From assembly GCA_949987705.1 (NCBI GenBank), contig OX465283.1:2956207-3020206 (forward strand): DNA of 64,000 nucleotides. The letters are read 5' to 3'. Under the pieces are notes generated by a model. The model was not told the origin of the DNA. It saw only the letters and a list, made by a program, of their open reading frames with translations, and did not search any database. The stretch comes from Thereva unica. Its lineage: Eukaryota > Arthropoda > Insecta > Diptera > Therevidae. Each line of letters starts with the position of its first letter. The first letter of the stretch is position 1. Position numbers and translations under genes: made by a program. Below are positions 47,100 to 57,379 of the stretch, one piece after another.

Positions 47100-47105
47100 T
47101 TTATT
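47100..47105 (-). promoter_or_regulatory. Polyadenylation signal of the MTRR-like gene
   Basis: AATAAA on the minus strand, 57 bases after the stop codon. Confidence 0.55.
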
Positions 47106-47161
47106 TTAATATAAATATTTTCCCAATTTTACAAATCAAATCTCATATAAACATCCGCTTA

Positions 47162-48717
47162 CTACACCCAAACATCCTCCCTCCATTTACTAGATTTCTT
47201 AAAGCCTACAATCATAGCATCTATCGCCTTACTCTCACCGCCAATTACCTCCAGCAAGCAATCCTTTATCACCGTCTGTATACTCTTAGAAATGTCTGCA
47301 CCATCAGCACAAACATATAATATCGTATCATCCTCAAGCAATAGTTCCACAAACTCCTTAGCATTCGCCTTTATATGATCTTGGACATACTTAAATTCCG
47401 AATCGTCTGTTCTGGAGAAACTCTCAAAATGTCGTGTTATGATGCCCATGTCCACAAACTCTTGTATTTGCTCTCGATATATTGAAGCCTCTGGGTAACG
47501 AAAGCCGGTCAACAGCCACGCTATACTTTGTTTTTCAGTGGCCATGCTCTTGCTAAGCTCTAGTTTATGCTGCATAAATCCTATAAATGGTGAAACTGCA
47601 CACCCAGCGCCGATCATGATAATATTCTTTGGAAATTCGTCTTCCGTGTACTTAAATTGTGTGTGTTCTCGGAAGTATATGTTGACGTGCAATTCCTGTC
47701 TAGGGTCACTTATAAACTTTTCACTTAATTGTTCTAGCATGGACGTTGTTAGTCCTGGGGAATCATTTAATATTGAAAATATAATCTTCATTCCGCCCTT
47801 TTCCGATAACTGACTGTTTGCTATCGAGTAAGGGCGAGGGAGTAGACGTGGTAAATGTTCCAATAGCAAGCTGACTGGAGGCTGACATGATGGACAAAGT
47901 CTTAGAACATCAATAAATGGTAAGTTCTTTCCCAAGATTACACTAGCGTACACCGCCGTTCCTTCTGCTGACGAAACATATTCCAAAAATCTCTTTTCTT
48001 CAAATTGAGTTGTATATTCGCTGAGTGCTCTCAAAAATAACTTCTTAGGAATGCTACGTAAATTAAGGCAATCCTTTAATATCTTGTACAGGGACAAGTT
48101 CTGCGGAACATATGGTGGGATTTTAGAAGTTTTTTTAGTATTGCTCTTGTTAAGTGCAATGTTGCAAGATTTATGGGCATTGGAGCCTTGTTGAATTGAG
48201 CCAAGAACAAAGGCTACATCCTCTTCAGTATTCTGTGTTAGAATACCAATTGTATCACCAGGAAGGAGCTCAGTTTCATTGTCCTAAAAATAATTGAGAA
48301 ATTGGTATTTAATGACTCACCGACGAGCTTTCAGAACGCACTTCTTTACTTACCTTGACATCAAAAGTAATTTCAATTACTTTCTTAATTTCATCACCTT
48401 CAACAAGAATTGCAGCATCTTTTATCGGCACAGCAACAACCTCCGATCTGGCAAAGGGTAGTTGACATCCTGACTGTCCATGGGAATCATCCTATAAAAA
48501 CGTGAATTATTATAATGGTCGCTAGTAAAACCAAGCAACTTACTATCGTTTCGCATTCAGAGAAAACGACGTCGAGAAATTTCGCTGGAACATTTGCTAG
48601 AGTCACCTTTTTCTCGGTAAAATCTCTGAGATTTATGTTACCAAACTTCTCGACGACCATCTCTCTCTGCTTGACAGATGACACAAAAGACGGATTACAG
48701 ATGTAGTGCCTTGACAT
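47162..48717 (-). CDS. MTRR: Methionine synthase reductase-like, no flavodoxin domain seen
   Basis: In animals MTRR passes electrons from NADPH through FAD and FMN to reactivate cobalamin-dependent methionine synthase. Exons 48544-48717, 48354-48491 and 47162-48283 join in phase 0 with GT-AG introns to 477 residues; the vertebrate enzyme has about 700. Present: the MTRR-type linker (VTLANVPAKFLDVVFSECE), the connecting domain (IPKKLFLRALSEYTTQFEEK), CPSCQPPVSLLLEHLP, the FAD motif RPYSIANS, the NADPH site GAGCAVSPFIGF (the usual GTG is changed), YVQDHIKANA, YVCADG and the C-terminal EDVWV. Absent: the N-terminal FMN-binding flavodoxin domain. A stop lies just before the first exon, so either the protein starts at ATG 48717 or an acceptor (tcaag at about 48713) links to an exon not found in the 1.3 kb before the next gene. 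Assignment to MTRR rather than CPR or NDOR rests on the CPSCQPP/LLLEHLP and linker blocks. Confidence 0.85.
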
Positions 48718-48854
48718 GAGGCAACACAAATGTTACGTTTACATGAAGACTTCAAGTTGCGACTTTATTTCACCGGTTTCACTCAATTTTACTTGAACTG
48801 ATATTCGACGTTTCCTATTATTGAGTTTTTTTACTCGTTCAAAAGTACTCGATT

Positions 48855-49248
48855 GGGCCGGTTTACACGACCGGACACTGAACAGACACCGAACAGACAA
48901 AAGGAACGAACGAACTGGGTTTATGGGGAAGAGGGTGAGAGAGAACGATGGGGAGGGCGGACAATTTTAATAGACATTTTCAGCGGACAGCGGAACGAAC
49001 ATTTTGACAGTTCCTGCGTTGTTGTTGTTGGCAGGAAGAGAAGAAAAGAAAACTTCAAAGGCAAATATCAAAAAGCAACAACAAAAAGCAAATTGCTTTC
49101 ACCAGTTCGTTCGTTGGTTCGTTCGTTGGAGTTTCGCCAGTGAAAACGCTCATAGGACTTTCCATCGGACTTCAAAAGGGAATTAACGATGACAGCTAAG
49201 TTTTGGCTGTTCGGTGTCTGTTCGGTGTCCGGTCGTGTAAATCCAGCC
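48855..49248. mobile_element. Fold-back MITE A, 394 bp, GGGCCGGTTTACACG ends
   Basis: The left end GGGCCGGTTTACACGACCGG is followed by ACACTGAACAGACACCGAAC; the inverted right end GGCTGGATTTACACGACCGG is followed by the same string. ATT flanks both ends (48852-48854 and 49249-49251). GGGCC-type ends with a 3-bp target fit PIF/Harbinger. Inside is GAAGAGGGTGAGAGAGAACG, shared with the next element. Confidence 0.75.
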
Positions 49249-49346
49249 ATTCCTAGAAAAACGATGAGTACTTTTTTGACATTACTACGAACTGTCTTAA
49301 CGACTGCATTACTCGATTTTCGGCTGCGGCAGATATCAAATAACTT

Positions 49347-49536
49347 TGGCTGATTCCACACGAGCTTACATACGACACGACAAGAGTCGACTGCAAACGG
49401 GGGTTATGGAGAAGAGGGTGAGAGAATATGATGGGAATTGTGTCCATTCCATCGTTCTCTTTCACACTCTTCTCCATAAACTACTTTTCCAGCCGACTTT
49501 TTTCGTGTCGTGTGTACGCTCCTGTGGATTCAGGCT
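49347..49536. mobile_element. Fold-back MITE B, about 190 bp
   Basis: The left arm TGGCTGATTCCACACGAGCT matches the inverted right arm TAGCCTGAATCCACAGGAGC. The match continues with ACGACACGA and a GTTTATGGAGAAGAG-type block, so nearly the entire element is one hairpin. It shares GGAGAAGAGGGTGAGAGA with element A. Confidence 0.65.
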
Positions 49537-49580
49537 ATGTAGCTCACAACCATAGGGTAATCTCCAAAATGCGTCACTAT

Positions 49581-49766
49581 GGCCCATTTTACACGATGAA
49601 ACACGAAACAAAAAGTTTCCTTCACGCTTACTCAGTTTGATGGGAAGAAGTGAGAGAGGGCTTGAAGGAGGACGGGTTTCTTCAAGCCCTCCCTCATCCC
49701 TCTCCTTCAAACCGAGCAAGCTTGCAGGAAACTTTTTGTTTCGTGTTTCATCGTGTAAAATGAGGC
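49581..49766. mobile_element. Fold-back MITE C, 186 bp with TAT duplication
   Basis: TAT on both sides (49578-49580 and 49767-49769). Ends: GGCCCATTTTACACGATGAA on the left, GCCTCATTTTACACGATGAA (inverted) on the right, followed on both by ACACGAAACAAAAAGTTTCC. The centre is a second palindrome built on GGGCTTGAAGGAGG. Related in style to A and B. Confidence 0.75.
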
Positions 49767-50042
49767 TATGGGATCACTCCAAGGGCAGGGTTCAGCAATT
49801 GGAAGTCTGTAGCGGAGTTCTACAGTGATGCATTTTGGAAATTACCACACAGGCTAATATTACCCTTAAGACCAAACAAAATTATCGATGAGCGTATTGG
49901 TCTTGATCTCAACATATAAAATATATTTCTCAATTTTCAGGAATAAATAAATGTATTAATAATTATAGAAAACAAAACGCCAAAAGAATTGTTTAAATAT
50001 AAAAATTCACTTTGTTTCCTCGCCGTCGGTAAAAATGCTATA

Positions 50043-53000
50043 TTAAGAGATAATTTCACAATTAGATTGGTCAGATAAACTTGGCTGAGGTGATGGCTGC
50101 TGGTTGATTATTTGCAATACACTATTTTTACATATGTTTCCAATTTGAGCTTCAAACATAACATCCATCAAAATTTTCTCGGCGTATATCTGGGTATCTG
50201 GTGCGAGTTTACGCAGTTTATTAGCAATATTCTTACCAATGATATCAAATTCATCTTCAACATCATCCACTTTGTATTGAAAAGCGTTTGGTATAATCGT
50301 TGCACGATCTTTCTTACGAATTGGAATTTTATCTTCTTTTAGTACTTCTACTCTTGTAATAACTGGCGTCAATAAATTCTCTGCTTCAGATGACTCGTCA
50401 TCTTGGTCGCCAGCTGAGTAAAACTGCAAAAATTGAGAACAATATTAATGGTTATAAAATTAAGTTTTGGGAAATTTGAAAATGTATTATTGAGATGATA
50501 GAAACCACCCAAGAAATTGTTACAAACAACCAAAATAAACAGGTCCTAGCCAAGCAACCTGAACTTGTTCATTGTCTGAACCATGTACACGGGAAATTAT
50601 TTTTGAACTGAGACTTCAAGTATGCATTCTTACACAGTTCAATATAGCGTCGAACTGCACAAGCTCAAAGATCGGGCTGTATTATAAACTTTGGGCCTTG
50701 AATTTACATAAGTATTAAGTCGGGTTTGGACCTCAGGAGACTCATATTTATTCTTTAATCGACTAATTTCGATAAAAATCGGCTTTCGCAGTAAGACATC
50801 GACTCACAGTCGTCAAATTGACGACATCTATAATGGGCTCTATAGTCATAACTGTATTTGGGAGAGTTATAACAAGCCAGAATGGGAAATAAGGAGATTT
50901 ATAATTGTTGCTATAATAATAATCCTTATTCAAGTTTTCGGAAAGTTATACTCAAATCCGATAAGAATCCCGTGTTTATTGGTTCATTTATATCCCCCCA
51001 AAGCTGACGAACCTATATATATATATGATCTACTGCATACCTTAGAAGAAGTCAATGAGGCTCTTTGCAGCAACGATGACATAGTCTTAGGAGATTTCAA
51101 CAGTCCTAATATTTCGACAATTACAGACAACATTTCCCCTTTATTCAACCCACACTTAATGGAACAACACGGCTTCAGAAAAGTGCGTTCGAGCACTTCA
51201 AACCTCACGGTATTAATCTCCGAACTGCTTTGTAGTATGGAAAAGGGCCCTCAGATCGATGCTATTTATACTGACTTCAATAAGACCTTTGATAAGATAG
51301 GCCATCATATTTTATTTGTTAAATTCTTAAGATTTGGTATAACACGTTCTTGCTTTAAATGGTTAAGATCATAACGCTATATGTGTTCTTCCGTACAAGG
51401 TATTAGATTTCAAGGATTCTTTTCAAATGAAATCGAAGTAACTTCCGGTGTTCCTCAGGGCAGTCATCTTGGCCCACTTCTGTTCAATATATTCATCTCT
51501 GACCTGCCCAAGAAATTAGAGAATATCCCGTATCTCTTTTACGCAAGTGATATCAAAATATATAGTGTCATCAAGTCCCAAGCCGACGTATCCTTTATTC
51601 AGTGGAATCTTAATGTATTGAAAGACTGGTGTACCACTAATAAATTGCATCTCAACACCTACAAATTTCAAGCAACTACCTTCTCTAGCGAACATAAGAT
51701 GTTAAATCAAGTCGATCTAGGAATCGTTCTAGACAGAAAACTTAATTTCAATTTTTTTTTTTTTATGTGATAGACTAGAGGCTTAGGGAAAGCCCCTTTA
51801 TACTGTTCGACAATCTATTTTTCGTATAGAATGTCGAACAGCAGCTCTAGCCGGAAGATAGAGAGTAGAAAGAGACAGAGAAGTAGGAAGGAGCTGCCAC
51901 AACCTAGCCGCGATATTTTATTCCACCTACTTCCAACCATTTCACGACTCTGGCATAGGAGCATTTGAGAAACAACTCGCTGGAGTGTTATGCCTCCTGA
52001 AACGAGTTGAATCTCATCAGCCAACCGATGACATGCGCTTGGTGGAGCGGGGAAAGGCTAGCGAAGGCTATGACAGGAGGAATCAGGAATGTAAAGAGGG
52101 AAGAAGAAAGAAGGGAAGTTATGTGGGTGGGAAAGTGGAAAAGGCGAAGGACCGTGGGGCTGGCCGGGATTCGAACCCATTATGATATTATTGCCAGAGC
52201 CAACGAACTTCTTGGCTTTTAAGAGAGAAGAGCTAAAGAATTCAACAATATACAAAACTGTTCTCTAGTCCGCCTTATCCTGGAATTTGCATGTCCTATC
52301 TGGGATCCCAAATTTCTCATAAGTAGCAACAGGATAAAATCAATTCAAAAGAAATTTATCCTCTTTGCTCTGAGAAGTCTACACGACCCGGTTGACTTTC
52401 TAAGCTTACCAACCTACAAGGACAGGCTCAGTGCTGGACCTCTTGCCGCTCTCTGCTAGGAGAAATTTGCTTATCGCACCTCTCACCTTAGAAGTCCTCA
52501 ACGACAACCTTAAAGTTCAGTCGGATATGGTCAAGTTTAATGAAGACATCCGACTTACAAGACACTGCTCAAGCAATACCCACATCGAACAGAGTATGTA
52601 AGGAACGAGCCTGTCAACAGATGGTGGGTGGTCTTTAACAATTATAGCCGTGTTTTTTTTAATGAACTATATATGAACCCAGGTTTTATCGGGGTTTGTA
52701 TCGAGGTTTTGGGAAATTTCGTAATTTGCATATTGCATACTTTCGGGGGTTATCATGTTGCATACTGTACTTTCGGAGGTTGTCATGTTGCATACTTTCG
52801 GGGGTCGGAAAGACGTAATTTAAAAATAAAAACAACAGGAAAGTGCTGAGAGCAAATTTATAACAAATAATTGATTTTTTAGAAACATATTTATTATTTT
52901 CTTGCGAGGATTTCGTGTAACAGTGCACAAAATAACACTTAACTTCCGTTTAATTTTGAAATTTTTAAGCATTGAAGTACGCGCTACATGAAATTTCCCT

Positions 53001-53704
53001 TGTCGTTTTTTAATGAACTCGATGAAAGAACTATATATTTCATTAAAAAAACACGACTTATTATCATGTCACTCCCTCTGAATAAATAAAGCATCCTATA
53101 AAAAAAGACATTAAGTCCTTCCGGACTTCCCAAATACTAAAACTCTTTAGAATTAACTAATTTATAAATGCCAGTACTGTTTCTCTATAAGTACACTAAA
53201 GATTTGTTTTATTCTCTGTTGTATTTAGTTTAAGTATGCCTTGTTTGCCGAATTAAATAAATAAATCCGGAGTAAGGTGTTTTAGCCAATATATTGAGGC
53301 AGTATAGTCAACTCTTAGGAGCCCACTAGAAACCACCAGAAAACCACTAAAATTTAACGTTTTAAAAGGCGCTGTTTGAGCGGAAATAATTAAAATTATT
53401 CAAAATAATAATAAAGACTCCGGTATGTGTTCTAAAATATCAATAATTCAATAAGAGAACTAATAGAAAACAAAACCTAACAACTTAACGAAAACAAAAC
53501 GCCCCTTACCTCTGAATTTTGTACATGTTTTTTTGTTGTTCCGTGGCTTTTTAAGTCTCCATAATGATTTCTTAAAATAATGCCGCAGAACTTGCACATA
53601 GCTTCTTGACCGGTGGAGCCTTCAACAACCTCTAGCCAATCTTTGAGTGCGGGGTCTTGAAGCCAACTATCTCGGAACTTCTGGGTATACTGTATTTTTG
53701 CCAT
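50043..53704 (-). CDS. BED-like zinc finger plus BESS-motif protein
   Basis: Two exons recognised: 53510-53704 (ATG at 53702-53704) and 50043-50423, in phase 0, for 191 residues. Residues about 1-65 (MAKIQYTQKFRDSWLQDP, then CKFCGIILRNHYGDLKSH and TKKH) form a single zinc finger with C-x2-C and H-x5-H spacing. This type is common in insect DNA-binding and transposon-derived proteins. The C-terminal part contains EFDIIGKNIANKLRKLAPD and AEKILMDVMFEAQIG, a BESS protein-interaction motif. A small regulator of transcription or chromatin is the best inference. The 3.1-kb intron (50424-53509) holds a Jockey element with a SINE and a MITE in it. Further in-phase exons inside the intron cannot be excluded. 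The gene is divergent from CDC73, with about 600 bases between the two starts. Confidence 0.75.
50970..52620 (+). mobile_element. Jockey-type LINE in the BESS-gene intron, interrupted by a SINE
   Basis: Plus frames: end of endonuclease (DDIVLGDFNSPN), then after a deletion RT blocks AIYTDFNKTFDKIGHHILFV, SGVPQGSHLGPLLFNIFISD and FYASDIKIY (A-D-D altered to A-S-D), and CTTNKLHLN. The SINE follows at 51752-52195. After it the reading resumes with NELLGF, RRAKEFNN, LVRLILEFACPIW and SIQKKFILFALRSL. A Jockey-like 3' UTR ending AATTAAATAAATAAAT is at 53240-53265, beyond a MITE. Confidence 0.75.
51752..52195 (-). mobile_element. tRNA-derived SINE, copy 3, nested in Jockey
   Basis: Reverse orientation. 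It starts at the T-run 51752-51764 (the A-tail), and the body matches copy 1, including GCAGCTCTAG, CCTGAAACGAGTTG and CCAACCGATGACATGCGC. The head keeps a B-box (GGTTCGAATCCC, about 52166-52177 on the minus strand), but the A-box region differs. It splits the Jockey reading frame. Confidence 0.8.
52646..53058. mobile_element. 413-bp MITE in the Jockey 3' UTR
   Basis: The left end AGCCGTGTTTTTTTTAATGA then ACTATATAT, and the inverted right end AGTCGTGTTTTTTTAATGAA then ATATATAG, are similar over about 28 bases. TAT lies outside each. Inside, a unit of about 27-35 bp (GTTGCATACTTTCGGGGGTT and variants) is repeated three times at 52732-52805. Confidence 0.65.
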
Positions 53705-53969
53705 ATTTCGATAAAAAATCGAAAATCTGCAATTGAAGACGAGGATTGGTAAGTTGAACCAGAACAATAAATATAAAGAAATCTTTTTTTATTCTGTTAA
53801 ATAATAAAAATACTGATAATTTTAAATGTACACTTTTCTCTTACCACCAAAACACCCACTAGCCACTAGAAATGATTTTTGCAGAGGGAAACCAAATTCT
53901 AGTGGTAAACCCACTAAATGGTGATGACACAAGAGAGGTAGTACCTTGCGGGTCAACATGCATCAAAAT

Positions 53970-54065
53970 TATGTTTACACGAAGTATTGAGTTCTTGACT
54001 TGAAATTCAAGTTGCATTTACGTCTTGAATTTTAGTTGAACTGGCATTTAACATTGCCTATTATA
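53970..54065 (+). repeat. Repeat shared by the CDC73 and MTRR upstream regions
   Basis: ATGTTTACACGAAG opens the stretch and GAATTTTAGTTGAACTGGCA then TTGCCTATTAT closes it. The same order with small changes (ACGTTTACATGAAG, CAATTTTACTTGAACTGATA, TTTCCTATTAT) occurs at 48730-48826. Likely a shared transposon relic. Confidence 0.5.
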
Positions 54066-54298
54066 ACATAAACTAGTTTTATTTTACTATTTATTTATTT
54101 CATATTTATATTTCATGTAAATTTCATATCAAAAAGCGTATATGGAGATTAATTTCAGCAACTGCTTTCTTTCATATTGTATCAATATTGAAAAACTTAT
54201 ATGAATGACTTTTACTGTATAAAGAAGAAGGCACGAAGAACACAATTATTGTTGTCAAGAAATTGTCAGAAAAATAACGTCGTGCAAAACTTGTCGAA

Positions 54299-56371
54299 AT
54301 GGCAGATCCATTAAGTTTATTACGCCAGTATAATATAAACAAGAAAGAAATAATAGAAAGGGAAAATCAAATAATTTTTGGCGAGTTCTCGTGGCCGAAA
54401 AATGTGAAAACCAATTACTTAAAATATGGGTATGCCGCGACCGCTTGAACATCGGATATTTCTATTATTAACTATTTCCACTTAATTACTTTTTTTAGTT
54501 CGGGGAAAAAGGGAGCACCCAGAGAATACTATACATTAGAATGCCTTCTATATCTGCTGAAGAATGTTCAATTGCAACATTCAGTTTACGTCAGGCAGTG
54601 TGCCGTAAGCAAAAATTTAGTGATGGCGTGGTTTGTTTCTCTTCTATAAACAATCTTTCTAGGCTGAAGATATACCTGCTGTAAATCGTCCAGACAGAAA
54701 AGAATTGCTAGCATATCTAAATGGAGAAACCTCGACATGTGCCAGTATCGATAAAAGTGCTCCATTGGAGATTCCGACGCAAGTGAAACGTCCTATGGAA
54801 AGTGATGGCTCTGCATTGGATTCAATTGCTAAAAAGGCGCGCTATGAGGATACACAAGTGCAAAAGGTTCGTGAACAGCTAGCTGCTCGCTTAGATGTTA
54901 ACAAGAAGGAGGCGTCGGTTAATATCGATAATATAAAATCCCTATCCGAAACGATGTCTGTGGAAAAAATTGCTGCCATTAAAGCGAAACGTCTGGCTAA
55001 TAAAAGAACAACAATCAAGCGGCACGATAATGACGATGCAATGGGAACTGATCTGCGGGCTATTTTGGATTTTGATGTTGACTCCACTAAAGATATTATC
55101 AGCAGAGAAAGGCAGTGGCGGACCAGAACTACTATACTACAAAGTACAGGAAAGGTGATTTATTTACGAAAATATTTTGAACGAATTGTGTTTTAAAAGG
55201 AGAAAGTTTTTAGTTGTTTGCGAAAAATATATTCGCTATCTTACAAGGAATTAAAGCGCGGGAAGAAGGAAGAACTAAGCCACCGCAACAGCCGATACGA
55301 ATGCCAGAACCACCGAGAATGTCAAAACCCCAGCCACAACTTGCACAGTACAATCGTTACGATCAGGAAAGATTTAACAGACAGAAAGAAGGTTGCTTTC
55401 ATATAATTCAATTTTGTGACTGAAATATGCTTATAGAGAATGTTCTGCAGAAACTGAGGGCTTCAAAATTGATACTATGGGTACATATCACGGAATGTCT
55501 CTGAAATCTGTAACAGAAGGATCCGCACTACAGAAAAAACCACAAATATCTTCCATGCCTCCAGGTGGGTAGTCGTATATGCTCTCAGTTATAATATTGG
55601 TCATTTCATTTTTTTTTTAACTAGGGCGACCAAAGGATCTGCTTCCGGCATCACAGGCGCGCGTTATTCCACAAAGTGCGCAAAAACGGACATCAAGAAC
55701 ACCAATAATAATCATTCCGGCTGCTACAACCAGTTTAATAACAATGTACAATGCAAAAGATATTCTTCAAGAGCTTAAATTCATAACCACAGAAGAAAAG
55801 AAATCTCAAGGTGGAATACGAGATAACGAGGTTCTCCTACAGGTAAAAAACAGAATTAGTTAATAAATTGTTAAACAGCATCACTCCTTTTACGTAACAG
55901 AGAAGAAAAGATGCAAACATGACGGTCCCATACAGAGTTATTGACAATCCTCAAAAGTTATCAGCGCAAGACTGGACTAGAGTTGTTGCAGTATTCGTTA
56001 TGGGCCCGGCGTGGCAGTTTAAAGGTTGGCCTTGGGACGGCAATCCTGTTGAGATATTTTCAAAAAGTACGCTATTACACTTCTTATCTTCACACATGTT
56101 TATCACAAAATTAATATCTTTCACAGTTTGTGCATTTCACTTGCGTTTTGACGAAATGAAGCTAGATACAAATGTCGCAAAGTGGGCAGTTAAAATTCTT
56201 AATTTATCCCGGACAAAAAGGCATTTAGATCGGGCTGTTTTGATGACTTTCTGGGAAACATTAGATAAGTAAGTAAAAGCATCATTTTATCTGTTATAAG
56301 ATATTCAATATTTTTCGTGTATCGTTCTGTTTAGATACATGATGAAAAATAAGCCAGATTTACGCTTTTAG
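54299..56371 (+). CDS. CDC73: Parafibromin/Cdc73 (hyrax), Paf1 complex subunit
   Basis: Complete gene of nine exons: 54299-54429, 54499-54604, 54663-55154, 55214-55391, 55439-55564, 55625-55842, 55901-56066, 56127-56268 and 56335-56371. The joined frame gives 531 residues, the usual length for animals. Cdc73 is part of the Paf1 complex, which rides with RNA polymerase II, promotes histone modification and serves Wnt and Hedgehog output in flies. Landmarks: [103 protein letters not shown], the basic [13 protein letters not shown] stretch, and the Ras-like C-terminal domain with [20 protein letters not shown] and [15 protein letters not shown], ending PDLRF. Donor gttgct after exon 4 and acceptor ttatagag before exon 5 are the weakest sites, but only that join keeps the conserved frame. 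Confidence 0.97.
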
Positions 56372-56491
56372 GACTACAGACAAGAAAATTGCGTTCTTCA
56401 TTCTTGGGAAGTTTCTTTCCAACAGAAAAAACATATAATGATAATTTTTATATTATTGATAAATATGTAAAGTGTTTAAAACAAATCCGTT

Positions 56492-56497
56492 AATAAA
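56492..56497 (+). promoter_or_regulatory. Polyadenylation signal of CDC73
   Basis: AATAAA 121 bases after the stop codon. Confidence 0.6.
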
Positions 56498-56980
56498 AGA
56501 AATTAGTCGATTTTAAAAAAATGGAAATGTTTCAGTGAAAAGGTGTTTTCCAGTTGATTGGCGGTTCTATAGAAGACATTGCAGCAGATTCTAGATTCTT
56601 TTTTATATGGAAAAGATTTTACATGACGATACTAGTGTAGATTTCAGAAGGTAAGCGTTGTACAAGTTTATTTCAGTGTAATATTTCAAGCTTGACTGTA
56701 TCACGTATATTAAGGATTATAAGTCAGGTACTTGTGAAAAAAGACACGAAAGCCTTACACGAACCTTAAAAATAACAAAATTTGAAGGCATTGCGGCTGT
56801 TGGCATAAGAATTATTATTAGCAGGAAGCGAAGGCATTATGATTTCTTAATTACTTATATACACCTTAGTGGAGCTCTTCGTGCTACATGCAATTCCAAC
56901 GTTGCCGATCGAGTAATTGTTTTTTATTGCAATATTATCTCCTGATCTCATCAATGTACTCTGGATACCGTTAACAACAA

Positions 56981-57062
56981 GACGAGGTGGCCGAGTGGTT
57001 AAGGCGTTGGACTGCTAATCCAATGTGCTCTGCACGCGTGGGTTCGAATCCCATCCTCGTCG
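56981..57062 (+). tRNA. tRNA-Ser (anticodon GCT)
   Basis: 82 bases. The acceptor stem GACGAGG pairs with CCTCGTC, with discriminator G at 57062. A-box TGGCCGAGTGG, anticodon stem TTGGA/TCCAA with loop CTGCTAA (GCT at 57014-57016), long variable arm GTGCTCTGCACGC as expected for serine, and B-box GGTTCGAATCC. No intron. It decodes AGC/AGU. A T6 run at 57066-57071 is a Pol III terminator. Confidence 0.96.
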
Positions 57063-57065
57063 CAC

Positions 57066-57071
57066 TTTTTT
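57066..57071 (+). terminator. Pol III terminator of tRNA-Ser
   Basis: TTTTTT four bases after the mature 3' end, with a second T6 run close behind. Confidence 0.8.
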
Positions 57072-57379
57072 CCCTTTTTTGTTAAGTTTCTAATCGCAGC
57101 GACTGTAGATATGTCAAAGGTAGATTACACCTTAATGATTATCAGGCTTCATAAGAGTTTTTTTGTCTCCTTCAGAGTATCGTCGATGATCAGTCATCAG
57201 CGGAATAGGGGGAATAACATGCACGGACCGCAACTATTTCGGACTAATGGAACTGCTATCATAACCTCCTAGCGGTGGCCACTGGTAACTATTCTATGAG
57301 AGAGGATAGACTAATATGATCGGGCTAGTCCCTTGCAAGTAAAGCTGGAAACCGATTGAACGTTCTTAAGCGCTGTGAA

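Noticed and set aside
48853..49186. ORFs of 60-96 codons before MTRR, considered as the missing flavodoxin exon
   Set aside because: They are within MITE A and show no FMN-binding motif.
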